From Marseilla massiliensis (GTDB lineage Bacteria > Bacteroidota > Bacteroidia > Bacteroidales > Bacteroidaceae): a stretch of 64,000 nucleotides of DNA. This document shows, one piece after another, positions 8,697 to 18,790 of this stretch. The stretch's first letter is position 1. Each line of letters opens with the position of its first letter. Position numbers and translations under genes: made by a program. Location of the stretch: contig NZ_JACJJL010000007.1 of the NCBI RefSeq assembly GCF_016899955.1, positions 102,168-166,167 on the forward strand, read 5' to 3'. The notes under the pieces were generated by a model. That model was given only the letters and a program-made list of their open reading frames with translations, was not told where the DNA came from and ran no database searches.

Positions 8697-9047
8697 ATGT
8701 ATTTTACTTTATTTATTACCGTTATCTTGACGGCTGTCGTATTGGTTGTTGGCGCGTATGTCGTGGCCAAGCTGATAGGACCGCGTTCATACAATCCGGT
8801 AAAGGGTGAGCCGTTTGAGTGCGGTATCCCGACTCGGGGCACATCGTGGATTCCCGTGCATGTGGGTTACTACCTCTTCGCAATCCTGTTCTTGATGTTC
8901 GACATCGAGACGGTGTTCCTCTACCCTTGGGCAGTTGTCGTTAAGCAGTTTGGAGCGATGGCTCTTTGCAGCATCGGCTTCTTCATGCTGGTACTTGTAT
9001 TTGGCTTGGCGTACGCCTGGCGGAAAGGAGCGTTGGAATGGAAGTAA
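8697..9047 (+). CDS. nuoA: NADH-quinone oxidoreductase subunit A
   Basis: This encodes 116 residues with three membrane helices. The conserved loop after helix 1 ([18 protein letters not shown]) and the [16 protein letters not shown] segment in helix 2 are characteristic of NuoA. NuoA sits at the junction of the membrane arm and the quinone-binding module of respiratory complex I. It is the first gene of a ten-gene operon and overlaps nuoB by 10 bp. Confidence 0.96.
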   Translation: MYFTLFITVILTAVVLVVGAYVVAKLIGPRSYNPVKGEPFECGIPTRGTSWIPVHVGYYLFAILFLMFDIETVFLYPWAVVVKQFGAMALCSIGFFMLVLVFGLAYAWRKGALEWK

Positions 9048-9694
9048 GAAAGCCTGTAATCAAGAGCATCCCCTATGGGGAGTTCAAGGACAACGAGACC
9101 CTCGAGAAACTCACCGCCGAGCTCAACGAGGGCGGAGCCAACGTTATACTCGGGTCGCTCGACCAAGTGATCAACTGGGGGCGAAGCAACTCGCTCTGGT
9201 CGCTGACTTTCGCAACGAGCTGCTGCGGTATCGAGTTCATGGCTGTGGGCTGCGCCCGCTATGACTTCGCGCGCTTTGGCTTCGAGGTGACGCGTAACTC
9301 GCCGCGACAGGCCGACCTCATCATGTGCGCCGGAACGATAACCCACAAGATGGCACCCGTGTTCAAGCGCCTCTACGACGAGATGGCCGACCCGAAGTAT
9401 GTGATAGCTGTGGGCGGATGCGCCATATCAGGCGGCCCGTTCAAGGACAGCTACCACGTGGTGAAGGGCATATCCGAGATTGTTCCCGTGGATGTTTACA
9501 TCCCCGGTTGCCCGCCGCGCCCGGAGGCCATCATGTACGGCATGATGCAGTTGCAGCGCAAAGTCAAGATAGAGAAATTCTTCGGAGGCGTCAACCACAA
9601 GCAGACTGCCGAAGAGCGCCGAGAGGCCATGAAGCCCATCGTGGTGACCAATGTGCCGAAGGACTTCGACCCGAAGGCAGGCCAGACTGAATAA
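9038..9694 (+). CDS. nuoB: NADH-quinone oxidoreductase subunit B (N2 cluster)
   Basis: This encodes 218 residues from the ATG at 9038, inside the end of nuoA, with a purine-rich AAAGGAG seven bases upstream. The frame is open to 8966, but that would run through nuoA. The four Cys ligands of the terminal 4Fe-4S cluster N2 are all present: adjacent Cys at about 61-62 (TSCCGIEF), one at about 128 (VGGCAISGG) and one at about 157 (PGCPPRP), closely matching the E. coli spacing. NuoB passes electrons to quinone. The C-terminal tail after about residue 180 is charged and probably family-specific. Confidence 0.97.
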   Translation: MEVRKPVIKSIPYGEFKDNETLEKLTAELNEGGANVILGSLDQVINWGRSNSLWSLTFATSCCGIEFMAVGCARYDFARFGFEVTRNSPRQADLIMCAGTITHKMAPVFKRLYDEMADPKYVIAVGGCAISGGPFKDSYHVVKGISEIVPVDVYIPGCPPRPEAIMYGMMQLQRKVKIEKFFGGVNHKQTAEERREAMKPIVVTNVPKDFDPKAGQTE

Positions 9695-9715
9695 TATAAT
9701 AAGGTAAGAGAAGAT

Positions 9716-11287
9716 ATGAAACTGAATAACTTAGTATTCGACAAGAACAGCTTCGCCGCCGAAATGGCCAAGCTGAGGAATGACAAGCATTTTGACTACC
9801 TTGTTACTATCGTCGGCGAAGACTTCGGCGAGGAGGGCCTCGGGTGTATATACATTCTTGAGAACACCGATACTAACGAGCGCCTGTCTGTGAAGGAGAT
9901 GGCCGAGCGCATTGGTGACGACTATGTCATCCCCACAGTGTGCCACCTCTGGAAGTCTGCCGACCTACTCGAGCGCGAGGTGTTCGATTTCTTCGGCATC
10001 AAGTTCCTCGGACACCCCGACATGCGCCGCCTCTACCTGCGCAGCGATTTTGTGGGCTATCCGTTCCGCAAGGACTATGACATGAGCCCGGAGAACAACA
10101 GATATACGCTCGACGACGACATAGAGCCCGACTTTACGTACGAGTATTCGCTCGACGCCGACGGCAACCTGCAGGCTAAGCAGCACAAGCTGTTCACCGA
10201 CGACGACTTCGTTGTGAACATTGGCCCGCAGCACCCCTCTACCCACGGCGTGCTCAGGTTGCAGACCGTGCTCGACGGCGAGATTGTAAAGAAGATATAC
10301 CCGCACTTCGGATACATTCACCGCGGTGTGGAGAAGATGTGCGAAAAGTACACTTACCCGCAGACTCTGGCCCTGACCGACCGCCTCGACTACCTCAGCG
10401 CCATGATGAACCGCCACGCCCTGTGCGGCGTAATCGAGGAAGCCATGGGGATAGAGCTGTCTGACCGCATCCAGTACATACGTACCATAATGGACGAGCT
10501 GCAGCGACTCGACAGCCATTTGCTGTATATAGGGTGCTGCGCACAGGACCTCGGGGCGCTCACGGCGTTCCTTTATTCTATGCGCGACCGCGAGCACGTG
10601 CTCAACGCAATGGAGGAAACCACCGGCGGAAGGCTCATACAGAACTACTACAGGATAGGAGGCTTGCAGGACGACATAGACCCCAACTTCGTCAGCAACG
10701 TGAAGGCGCTGTGCCAGTACATCAAGCCAATGTTCCAGGAGTACATGGATGTGTTCGGTGACAATGTCATCATGCAGAACCGATTCAGGGAAGTGGGCCC
10801 GCTGTCGAAGGCCGACGCCATAAGCTACGGTGTATCGGGAGCCTCAGGACGCGCCTCCGACTGGCACAACGACGTGCGCAAGAACCATCCCTATGCCATG
10901 TATGGCAAGGTTGACTTCGACGAGGTGACCAACGGCATGTGCGACTCCATGGGCCGATACCTCATCCGTATCGAGGAGATGAAACAGAGTGTGCGCATCA
11001 TCGAGCAGCTTATCGACAACATACCTGCAGGAGACTTCTACATAAAGCAGAAGCCGATAATCAAGGTTCCCGAGGGACAGTGGTTCTTCTCATGCGAAGG
11101 TAGTCGCGGAGAAATAGGCGTATACCTTGACTCGAAGGGCGACAAGTCGCCTTACAGGCTCAAGTTCAAGCCAATGGGACTCAACCTCGTGGCTGCCATG
11201 GACGAGATGCTGCGCGGACAGAAGGTGGCCGACCTTATCACCACCGGTGCCGCACTCGACTTCGTGATACCCGACATCGACAGATGA
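9716..11287 (+). CDS. nuoCD: NADH-quinone oxidoreductase fused subunit C/D
   Basis: This encodes 523 residues combining NuoC (about 1-145, with LWKSADLLEREVFDFFGIKFLGHPDMRRLYL) and NuoD (about 165-523, with NIGPQHPSTHGVLRL, the hydrogenase-large-subunit-like quinone module). The C-terminus DFVIPDIDR matches the usual NuoD ending. NuoD forms the quinone pocket with NuoB. Fusion of C and D is also known from E. coli. It starts 21 bp after nuoB. Confidence 0.96.
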   Translation: MKLNNLVFDKNSFAAEMAKLRNDKHFDYLVTIVGEDFGEEGLGCIYILENTDTNERLSVKEMAERIGDDYVIPTVCHLWKSADLLEREVFDFFGIKFLGHPDMRRLYLRSDFVGYPFRKDYDMSPENNRYTLDDDIEPDFTYEYSLDADGNLQAKQHKLFTDDDFVVNIGPQHPSTHGVLRLQTVLDGEIVKKIYPHFGYIHRGVEKMCEKYTYPQTLALTDRLDYLSAMMNRHALCGVIEEAMGIELSDRIQYIRTIMDELQRLDSHLLYIGCCAQDLGALTAFLYSMRDREHVLNAMEETTGGRLIQNYYRIGGLQDDIDPNFVSNVKALCQYIKPMFQEYMDVFGDNVIMQNRFREVGPLSKADAISYGVSGASGRASDWHNDVRKNHPYAMYGKVDFDEVTNGMCDSMGRYLIRIEEMKQSVRIIEQLIDNIPAGDFYIKQKPIIKVPEGQWFFSCEGSRGEIGVYLDSKGDKSPYRLKFKPMGLNLVAAMDEMLRGQKVADLITTGAALDFVIPDIDR

Positions 11288-11330
11288 CGGCATGTTCTTT
11301 ATTCATAATTAAAATTCACGATTAAACGAA

Positions 11331-12416
11331 ATGTTTGATTTTAGCATAGTTACAACGTGGTTCGACAGCCTCCTGCGCCAAACTCTTGGCTTGGGAGATT
11401 TCTGGTCGATACTTATCGAGTGCATACTGGTGGGCGTGCTCATCCTTGCTGGATACGCCATGCTGGCTATCGTCTTGATTTTCATGGAGCGCAAGGTGTG
11501 TGCTTACTTCCAGTGCCGCCTGGGCCCGATGCGAGTGGGCCCGTGGGGCATCTTCCAGGTGTTTGCCGACGTGCTGAAGATGCTCATCAAGGAGATTTTC
11601 GCCGTCGACAAGGCCGACAAGCTGCTTTATTGCGTGGCGCCTTTCCTCGTCATCATTGCCTCTGTGGGCACTTTCTCATTCCTGCCTTGGAACAAGGGGG
11701 CCGAGATTCTTGACTTCAACGTGGGCATCTTCCTGCTTACTGCCGTGTCGAGCATCGGCGTCATCGGTATATTCATGGCCGGATGGGGCAGTAACAACAA
11801 GTATGGCGTGGTTTCGGCCATGCGTGGTGCCGTGCAGCTCATATCTTATGAAATGTCGCTCGGGCTCTGTCTCGTAACGGCAGTTATACTCACCGGCACC
11901 ATGCAGGTGTCCGGAATAGTGGAGGCCCAGACCGGTCCGTGGAACTGGCTCATATTCCAAGGCCATGTTCCGGCCATCATTGCGTTCCTCGTTTTCCTCG
12001 TCGCAGGCAACGCAGAGGCCAACCGCGGCCCGTTTGACCTTGCCGAGGCCGAGAGCGAGCTCACCGCCGGTTACCACACGGAATACAGCGGTATGGGATT
12101 CGGCTTCTATTACCTGGCCGAGTATCTCAACCTGTTTGTCATTGCAGGCATAGCAACCACAGTGTTCCTTGGTGGCTGGGCGCCGGTCAACATAGGCATC
12201 GAGGCTTTCGACGCAGTGATGGATTACATACCCGGCATCGTATGGTTCTTGGGCAAGACCTTCGCCATTGTGTGGCTGTTGATGTGGATTCGCTGGACAT
12301 ACCCACGCCTCCGCATCGACCAGATACTGAAGCTCGAGTGGAAGTATCTCATGCCGCTGTGTCTGCTCAACCTGGTTCTCATGACAATAATCGTTGCCTT
12401 TGGGTGGCACTTCTAA
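11331..12416 (+). CDS. nuoH: NADH-quinone oxidoreductase subunit H
   Basis: This encodes 361 residues with about eight membrane helices. Recognisable NuoH segments are FMERKVCAYFQCRLGPMRVG (about 45-65), the acidic loop NRGPFDLAEAESELTAGYHTEYSG (centred near 235) and WIRWTYPRLRIDQ near the C-terminus. NuoH connects the quinone site to the proton-pumping membrane arm. Confidence 0.97.
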   Translation: MFDFSIVTTWFDSLLRQTLGLGDFWSILIECILVGVLILAGYAMLAIVLIFMERKVCAYFQCRLGPMRVGPWGIFQVFADVLKMLIKEIFAVDKADKLLYCVAPFLVIIASVGTFSFLPWNKGAEILDFNVGIFLLTAVSSIGVIGIFMAGWGSNNKYGVVSAMRGAVQLISYEMSLGLCLVTAVILTGTMQVSGIVEAQTGPWNWLIFQGHVPAIIAFLVFLVAGNAEANRGPFDLAEAESELTAGYHTEYSGMGFGFYYLAEYLNLFVIAGIATTVFLGGWAPVNIGIEAFDAVMDYIPGIVWFLGKTFAIVWLLMWIRWTYPRLRIDQILKLEWKYLMPLCLLNLVLMTIIVAFGWHF

Positions 12417-12430
12417 ACAAGTAAGTAAAA

Positions 12431-12961
12431 ATGGAAGCAAACAATAAATCATATTTCGGCGAGATAGGGGATGCCCTGAAGTCGCTCGCAACCGGGTTGA
12501 AAGTCACTCTCAAGGAGTACTTCACCAAGAAGAGCACAGAGCAGTACCCTGAGAATCGCAAGACAACGCTACATGTGGCTCAGCGTCACCGCGGCCGCTT
12601 GGTTATGAAGCGTGATGAGAATGGTGTGGTGAAGTGCGTTGCCTGCACTCTGTGCGAGAAGGCATGCCCCAATGGCACCATAAAGATAGCATCGGAGATG
12701 GTGACGACCGAAGAGGGCAAGAAGAAGCGCCGGCTGGTCGATTACCAGTATGACTTGGGTGACTGCATGTTCTGTCAGCTTTGCGTCAATGCGTGCAGCT
12801 TCGACGCAATAGAGTTTACGAATGATTTCGAGAACAGTGTGTTCGACCGCGACAAGCTGGTGCTCCACCTTGACAAGGAGCATTACGAGAGCTCGCTGCC
12901 AAACATCCTCGATGGCGGTGCACCGCTGACAATCGGAAAGTTTAACACTGCAACAAAGTAA
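12431..12961 (+). CDS. nuoI: NADH-quinone oxidoreductase subunit I (two 4Fe-4S clusters)
   Basis: This encodes 176 residues with two ferredoxin-type motifs: CVACTLCEKAC at about 70-80 and CMFCQLCVNAC at about 113-123. They carry clusters N6a and N6b, which lead electrons to N2 in NuoB. An amphipathic N-terminal helix (about 10-35) fits the membrane-facing helix of NuoI. It starts 14 bp after nuoH. Confidence 0.96.
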   Translation: MEANNKSYFGEIGDALKSLATGLKVTLKEYFTKKSTEQYPENRKTTLHVAQRHRGRLVMKRDENGVVKCVACTLCEKACPNGTIKIASEMVTTEEGKKKRRLVDYQYDLGDCMFCQLCVNACSFDAIEFTNDFENSVFDRDKLVLHLDKEHYESSLPNILDGGAPLTIGKFNTATK

Positions 12962-12979
12962 AGGAGGACTTAATAAGAA

Positions 12980-13501
12980 ATGGCAAATTTAGTAATGTTT
13001 TGCATACTGGCAGTGGTCATCCTTGGTTCTGCCGTGTTGTGCGTGATGACAAAGAGAATCATGCGGGCTGCTACGTTCCTGCTGTTTGTCCTCCTCGGCG
13101 TGGCCGGGCTTTACTTCCTGCTTGACTACACATTCTTGGGTGCTGCCCAGATAAGCATATATGCAGGAGGTATAACGATGATGTATATCTTCGCGATACA
13201 GCTTGTGAGCAAGCGCACGCTCCAGGGCCTTGTAGAGCACCTGAAGGGCAGCCGCGTATTGTTTGGCGGCATCGTGACAGTTGTCGGCTTGCTGACCGTC
13301 GCCCTGGTGTTGCTCAAGAATCAGTTCATTTACCGTGCGTGCAGCGTGGCCGACGCTGAAGTCCCGATGGAGACCATCGGTACGGCCCTGCTTGGCAGTG
13401 AGAAGTATCAGTATGTGCTTCCGTTTGAATTCATCTCAGTGTTCCTGCTGGCATGTATCATCGGCGGCATCGTTGTAGCGAGAAAAGAAAAGGAGAAATA
13501 A
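12980..13501 (+). CDS. nuoJ: NADH-quinone oxidoreductase subunit J
   Basis: This encodes 173 residues with five predicted membrane helices. The conserved helix-3 region LGAAQISIYAGGITMMYIFAIQL matches the NuoJ family, which has a mid-membrane pi-bulge helix. The stop codon TAA overlaps the first base of the nuoK ATG, indicating translational coupling. Confidence 0.94.
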   Translation: MANLVMFCILAVVILGSAVLCVMTKRIMRAATFLLFVLLGVAGLYFLLDYTFLGAAQISIYAGGITMMYIFAIQLVSKRTLQGLVEHLKGSRVLFGGIVTVVGLLTVALVLLKNQFIYRACSVADAEVPMETIGTALLGSEKYQYVLPFEFISVFLLACIIGGIVVARKEKEK

Positions 13502-13812
13502 TGATGGTACCAGTTGAAGCTTATTTTGTGCTCAGTGCACTGTTGTTCTTTATCGGCGTGTTCGGTTTCATCACCCGCCGCAACCTGATAGCCATGCTCA
13601 TCTCCGTTGAGCTTGTGCTCAATGCTGTCGACATCAACTTTGCAGCGTTCAACCGCCTGCTGTTCCCCGAGGGCCTTGAGGGCTTCTTCATGACCCTGTT
13701 CTCCATTGGAGTGAGTGCAGCAGAGAGCGCCGTGGCCATAGCCATTATCATCAATGTCTACCGCAACTTCCACAGCGATCAGGTGAATAGTATTGAAAAC
13801 ATGAAATTTTAA
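13501..13812 (+). CDS. nuoK: NADH-quinone oxidoreductase subunit K
   Basis: This encodes 103 residues with three membrane helices. The helix-2 to helix-3 region has the two conserved Glu residues of the proton channel (ISVELVLNAV and SAAESAVAIAI), and GFITRRNLIAMLI matches NuoK. Two ATG codons lie in tandem at 13501 and 13504. The second gives MVPVEAYFVL, which aligns best with the usual NuoK start, but the first overlaps the nuoJ stop and may be used. Confidence 0.94.
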   Translation: MMVPVEAYFVLSALLFFIGVFGFITRRNLIAMLISVELVLNAVDINFAAFNRLLFPEGLEGFFMTLFSIGVSAAESAVAIAIIINVYRNFHSDQVNSIENMKF

Positions 13813-13820
13813 AGTGTGTT

Positions 13821-15791
13821 ATGGATTATAGTTATGTATTTCTGATACTCCTTCTGCCGGCTTTGTCGTTCCTCGTGCTTGGCTTGGCCGGCATGAAGAT
13901 GTCGCACAAGGTCGCAGGACTGATAGGCACATGCTCGCTCGCTGTGGTGACGGTGCTGTGCTATTACACTGCCATAAAGTATTTTCTGATTGACGGGAGG
14001 GATGCCACCGGCCTTTTCCCCACCGTTACGGCGTTTGATTTTGTATGGATCAAGTTCTCGGAATTGCTGACGTTCACCATTGGCTTCCGCCTTACGCCGA
14101 TATCGGTGATGATGCTCATAGTCATCTCCACGGTCAGTTTCATGGTTCATATCTATTCGTTCGGATACATGCATGGCGAGAAGGGCTTCCAGCGTTATTA
14201 CGCTTTCCTGTCGCTTTTCACCATGTCGATGCTTGGCCTTGTCGTTGCCACGAACATATTCCAGATGTACCTGTTCTGGGAGTTGGTGGGTGTAAGCTCT
14301 TATCTGCTCATCGGCTTCTATTACCCGTTGCACTCTGCGGTGGCCGCTTCGAAGAAAGCATTCATCGTGACACGCTTCGCCGACCTGTTCTTCTTGATAG
14401 GTATACTCTTCTACAGCTTCTACGTAGGCACATTCAGCTATGACCTCACGGCAATGCCCGAGCTTCATCAGAATGTAGCCGGCGTGGCTTGGGTGATGCC
14501 GATGGCTTTGTTCCTCATGTTCATCGGTGGTGCCGGCAAGTCTGCAATGTTCCCGTTGCACATCTGGCTGCCCGACGCCATGGAGGGCCCGACGCCTGTT
14601 TCGGCCCTGATCCATGCCGCAACGATGGTTGTTGCCGGTGTGTATCTCGTTGCAAGCCTGTTCCCGCTGTTTGTTGAGTTCGCCCCTGAGGCCCTCCACT
14701 GGATAGCTTACATAGCCGCCTTCACGGCCTTCTATGCAGCAGCCGTGGCATGTTGCCAGAGCGACATCAAGCGCGTGCTGGCATTCTCTACGATATCCCA
14801 GATAGGCTTCATGCTCGTTGCCCTTGGCGTATGCCTGCCCGGTGAGACCAGTGGTGTAGACAATACGGTAGAGTATGCCGATGTCAACGGTCTCGGTTAC
14901 ATGGCCGGCATGTACCACCTGTTCACCCATGCCATGTTCAAGGCCTGCCTGTTCCTCGGTGCCGGATGCATCATCCACGCCGTCCATTCGAATGAAAAGA
15001 TGTACATGGGAGGCCTGCGCAAGTACATGCCCATCACCCATGTCACCTTCCTGATATCGTGCCTTGCAATAGCCGGCATACCGTTCTTCTCAGGTTTCTG
15101 CTCCAAGGACGAGATACTCGTGGCGTGCTACAACTTCAGCCCCGTGATGGGAGTCATCATGAGCGCGATAGCCACCATGACCGCCTTCTACATGTTCCGC
15201 CTCTACTATGTCATCTTCTGGGGCAAGAGCTACTATGAGACCCACAAGGCAGAAGGTGCCCACCAGCCCCACGAGGCGCCCCTCACCATGACCGTGCCCC
15301 TGATAGTGCTGTCAGCCATTACGATGCTTGTAGGCATCTTCGGCACACTCCATGTGTTTGAGTTCGGCGAGTTTGTGTCTGCCAACGGCATCGGTTTCGG
15401 CACACACATCAACTGGGCCATAGCAGGCACGAGCACCGTGCTCGCCATACTCGGCATCTGCCTTGCCACCTATATGTACAAGGGCGAGGAGACACCGGTT
15501 GCCGACATGCTTGCCCGCCGTTTCCCGAAACTGCACCAGGCAGCATACAGGCGCTTCTACCTCGACGAGGTTTGGATGTTTGTCACCCACAAGATAATCT
15601 TCCGTTGCATATCCACCCCGATAGCATGGTTTGACCGTCACGTTATCGACGGCACCTTCAACTTCATGGCTTGGGGCGCAAATGCAGCCGGCGAGACTAT
15701 CCGTCCGTGGCAGAGCGGCGACGTACGCCAGTATGCCGTGTGGTTCATCACCGGTACAGTCGCTTTAACATTAGTATTACTTTGCATATAA
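13821..15791 (+). CDS. nuoL: NADH-quinone oxidoreductase subunit L (antiporter-like)
   Basis: This encodes 656 residues and is a Mrp-antiporter-like channel subunit with about 16 membrane helices. Family motifs include FWELVGVSSYLLIGFYY (about 152-168) and FIGGAGKSAMFPLHIWLPDAM (about 233-253), which holds the channel Lys and His. The C-terminal half contains the long amphipathic lateral helix typical of NuoL. It pumps ions at the distal end of the membrane arm. Confidence 0.97.
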   Translation: MDYSYVFLILLLPALSFLVLGLAGMKMSHKVAGLIGTCSLAVVTVLCYYTAIKYFLIDGRDATGLFPTVTAFDFVWIKFSELLTFTIGFRLTPISVMMLIVISTVSFMVHIYSFGYMHGEKGFQRYYAFLSLFTMSMLGLVVATNIFQMYLFWELVGVSSYLLIGFYYPLHSAVAASKKAFIVTRFADLFFLIGILFYSFYVGTFSYDLTAMPELHQNVAGVAWVMPMALFLMFIGGAGKSAMFPLHIWLPDAMEGPTPVSALIHAATMVVAGVYLVASLFPLFVEFAPEALHWIAYIAAFTAFYAAAVACCQSDIKRVLAFSTISQIGFMLVALGVCLPGETSGVDNTVEYADVNGLGYMAGMYHLFTHAMFKACLFLGAGCIIHAVHSNEKMYMGGLRKYMPITHVTFLISCLAIAGIPFFSGFCSKDEILVACYNFSPVMGVIMSAIATMTAFYMFRLYYVIFWGKSYYETHKAEGAHQPHEAPLTMTVPLIVLSAITMLVGIFGTLHVFEFGEFVSANGIGFGTHINWAIAGTSTVLAILGICLATYMYKGEETPVADMLARRFPKLHQAAYRRFYLDEVWMFVTHKIIFRCISTPIAWFDRHVIDGTFNFMAWGANAAGETIRPWQSGDVRQYAVWFITGTVALTLVLLCI

Positions 15792-15804
15792 TGACAGATA
15801 TAAA

Positions 15805-17289
15805 ATGAGTATATTAAGTCTATTCGTAGTAATCCCCGTGCTTATATTGCTGGGCTTGTGGATAGCCCGCAACCTCAACCAAGTGCGTGGCGTGATGGTG
15901 GCCGGCTCTTCATGCTTGCTGGCTCTGTCGGTCTGGCTTACCGTAGCCTTCATCCAGGCTCGCCAATCGGGAAACACAGACCCCATGCTGTTCACATACA
16001 GTGTTGCATGGTTCAAGCCCCTCAACATAGCCTATGCAGTGGGAGTTGACGGCATTTCTGTCGTGATGCTGCTGCTTTCGAGCATAATTGTATTCACAGG
16101 AACATTCGCGTCGTGGCAGTTGAAGCCCCTTACTAAGGAGTATTTCCTTTGGTTCACGCTTCTGTCAACAGGTGTGTTCGGCTTCTTCATCTGCATAGAC
16201 ATGTTCACCATGTTCATGTTCTACGAGGTAGCCCTCATCCCGATGTACCTTCTCATCGGCGTATGGGGCAGCGGCAACAAGGAGTATGCCGCCATGAAGC
16301 TTACGCTGATGCTCATGGGAGGTTCGGCCCTGCTCATTCTCGGTATCCTCGGAATATACTTCTTCAACGGTGCTACCACTATGAACGTGATGGAGATTGC
16401 CGCCAACAACCACATACCTGCCGACATACAGAACGTGTTCTTCCCGTTCATATTCATCGGTTTCGGTGTGCTTGGCGCCCTGTTCCCGTTCCACACGTGG
16501 AGCCCCGACGGCCATGCCTCGGCACCTACAGCAGTGTCGATGCTCCATGCCGGCGTGCTCATGAAGCTCGGAGGCTACGGTTGCTTCCGCGTGGCCATGT
16601 TCCTCCTGCCCAGCGCAGCCCAGGAACTGTCGTGGATATTCCTCATCCTGACCACCATATCCGTGGTTTACGGAGCATTCTCGGCCTGCGTGCAGACCGA
16701 CCTCAAGTACATCAACGCCTATTCGTCGGTGTCTCACTGCGGCCTGGTGCTCTTCGCCCTGCTCATGATGACCAAGACGGCATGTACCGGTGCCATACTC
16801 CAGATGCTCTCGCACGGTTTGATGACAGCATTGTTCTTCGCCCTCATCGGCATGATTTACGGCCGCACCCACACGCGCGACGTGCGCAAGCTCGGCGGAC
16901 TGATGAAGATAATGCCTTTCCTCAGCGTAGGTTACGTCATAGCCGGTCTTGCCAACCTCGGCTTGCCGGGCTTCTCGGGCTTCGTTGCCGAGATGACCAT
17001 CTTCGTGGGTTCGTTTGAAAACGGCGACACCTTCCACCGTGCAGCCACCATCATAGCATGTACTTCGATTGTAATAACGGCTGTCTACATCCTGCGTGTG
17101 GTCGGAAAGATACTCTATCAGAAAGTGGCCGACCCCCACTACCTCGAGCTCACTGACGCCACATGGGATGAGCGCGTGGCCGTTTGCTGCCTCATCTTCT
17201 GCGTAGCCGGCCTAGGCCTTGCCCCGCTGTGGGTAAGCAATGTCATCGGCGATGCCGTCGGCCCAATTCTCAACGTAATAAACTTCTAA
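15805..17289 (+). CDS. nuoM: NADH-quinone oxidoreductase subunit M (antiporter-like)
   Basis: This encodes 494 residues with about 14 membrane helices. Key segments are FYEVALIPMYLLIGVWG (conserved Glu near 140), FPFHTWSPDGHASAPTAVSM (about 229-248) and LKLGGYG-type sequence just after. It is an ion-translocating subunit next to NuoL and lies 13 bp downstream of it. Confidence 0.97.
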   Translation: MSILSLFVVIPVLILLGLWIARNLNQVRGVMVAGSSCLLALSVWLTVAFIQARQSGNTDPMLFTYSVAWFKPLNIAYAVGVDGISVVMLLLSSIIVFTGTFASWQLKPLTKEYFLWFTLLSTGVFGFFICIDMFTMFMFYEVALIPMYLLIGVWGSGNKEYAAMKLTLMLMGGSALLILGILGIYFFNGATTMNVMEIAANNHIPADIQNVFFPFIFIGFGVLGALFPFHTWSPDGHASAPTAVSMLHAGVLMKLGGYGCFRVAMFLLPSAAQELSWIFLILTTISVVYGAFSACVQTDLKYINAYSSVSHCGLVLFALLMMTKTACTGAILQMLSHGLMTALFFALIGMIYGRTHTRDVRKLGGLMKIMPFLSVGYVIAGLANLGLPGFSGFVAEMTIFVGSFENGDTFHRAATIIACTSIVITAVYILRVVGKILYQKVADPHYLELTDATWDERVAVCCLIFCVAGLGLAPLWVSNVIGDAVGPILNVINF

Positions 17290-17307
17290 CAAAACCAGTA
17301 GGGAAAA

Positions 17308-18735
17308 ATGGATTACAGTCAGTTTTTTAATATGATTCCGGAGGCCACGCTTGTGGCAATCCTGATAATTGTCTTTCTTGCCGACCTCATAATGAAGGGC
17401 GAGAAGAAGGTTTCCTCGTTGGCCCTGCTGATGAACGTGCTGCTCGTGGTGCAGACGGCAGTATGCCTGACGGCCGAGCCGTCGTCGGCATTTGGCGGCC
17501 TTTACGTCACCGGCGACGCAGTCAACGTGATGAAAGTGATACTCACCGCCGGCACTCTCATTGTATGCATCATGGCCCAGCCTTGGCTCGGCCGTGCCGA
17601 CGTGAGCAACAAGGCTGGCGAGTTCTATGCCTTGGTGGCCTCAACGTTGCTCGGTATGTACATGATGATGTCGTCGGGACACTTCCTCATGTTCTTCCTC
17701 GGCCTCGAGATGGCTTCAGTGCCGATGGCATGCCTTGTGGCTTTCGACAAGTTCCGCCAGAATTCGGCCGAGGGTGCTGCCAAGTTTGTGCTCACCGCCA
17801 CTTTCTCGAGCGGCGTCATGCTCTACGGCATATCGTTCATTTACGCCGCCGCAGGCACGCTCTATTTTGACGATGTGGCTGCCGTCATCGGCAACACACC
17901 GCTTGCCATCATGGGCTTGGTGTTCTTCTTCAGCGGCCTTGGGTTCAAGATATCGCTCGTTCCGTTCCACTTCTGGACGGCCGACACCTATCAGGGCGCA
18001 CCCACACCGGTGACGGGCTACCTCAGCGTAGTGTCGAAGGGAGCCGCCGCATTTGCCCTCATGGCCATACTCATGAAGGTGTTTGCGCCTATGATTGAGT
18101 ACTGGGAATACCTGCTTTACATCGTCATAGTGCTCAGCATCACCATAGCCAACCTTTTTGCCATACGCCAGACAGAGCTCAAGCGATTTATGGCTTTCAG
18201 CTCCATCTCGCAGGCAGGCTACATCATGCTGGCCGTCATTGGCGGCTCGGCCATGGGAGTGGCTGCCCTGTCATACTACGTGCTTGTGTATGTTGTGGCC
18301 AACATGGCTGTCTTCACGGTAATCAACGTTGTAGAGACACGCGGCAACGGCACTACGAAGATGAACTGCTACGACGGTTTCTACCAGACCAACCCGAAGT
18401 TGGCCCTGCTCATGACGCTGGCCCTCTTCTCGCTGGCCGGAATACCTCCGTTTGCAGGTATGTTCAGCAAGTTCTTCGTGTTCATGGCAGCAGCCCAGCA
18501 AGGTTCGTTCTGGGCATACCTCGTGGTGTTTGTGGCATTGATCAACACCGTGGTCAGCCTTTACTACTACCTGCTCATCGTCAAGGCCATGTATATCAAG
18601 AACACCGACACGCCGCTGCCAACATTCAGCAGCGACTGCAACACCAAGCTGGCCCTTACGCTCTGCACGGCAGGCATTGTGGCCTTCGGTGTGTTCAGCT
18701 GCGTTTACGACTGGATTGCGGGTGCCGTTCTCTGA
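17308..18735 (+). CDS. nuoN: NADH-quinone oxidoreductase subunit N (antiporter-like)
   Basis: This encodes 475 residues with about 14 membrane helices. [18 protein letters not shown] (conserved Glu near 133), [25 protein letters not shown] channel sequence (about 215-235) and [12 protein letters not shown] are characteristic. It is the last gene of the operon, followed 25 bp later by a strong intrinsic terminator. No nuoE, nuoF or nuoG lies next to the operon. Confidence 0.97.
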   Translation: MDYSQFFNMIPEATLVAILIIVFLADLIMKGEKKVSSLALLMNVLLVVQTAVCLTAEPSSAFGGLYVTGDAVNVMKVILTAGTLIVCIMAQPWLGRADVSNKAGEFYALVASTLLGMYMMMSSGHFLMFFLGLEMASVPMACLVAFDKFRQNSAEGAAKFVLTATFSSGVMLYGISFIYAAAGTLYFDDVAAVIGNTPLAIMGLVFFFSGLGFKISLVPFHFWTADTYQGAPTPVTGYLSVVSKGAAAFALMAILMKVFAPMIEYWEYLLYIVIVLSITIANLFAIRQTELKRFMAFSSISQAGYIMLAVIGGSAMGVAALSYYVLVYVVANMAVFTVINVVETRGNGTTKMNCYDGFYQTNPKLALLMTLALFSLAGIPPFAGMFSKFFVFMAAAQQGSFWAYLVVFVALINTVVSLYYYLLIVKAMYIKNTDTPLPTFSSDCNTKLALTLCTAGIVAFGVFSCVYDWIAGAVL

Positions 18736-18759
18736 AACGTCACGCCCGTTGCAATATGG

Positions 18760-18790
18760 AAAGCCGGACATGTCATTGTCCGGCTTTTCT
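18760..18790 (+). terminator. Intrinsic terminator of the nuo operon
   Basis: Perfect 11-bp inverted repeat: AAAGCCGGACA at 18760-18770 and TGTCCGGCTTT at 18777-18787, with a 6-nt loop and a T-rich tail. It directly follows nuoN. Confidence 0.9.
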
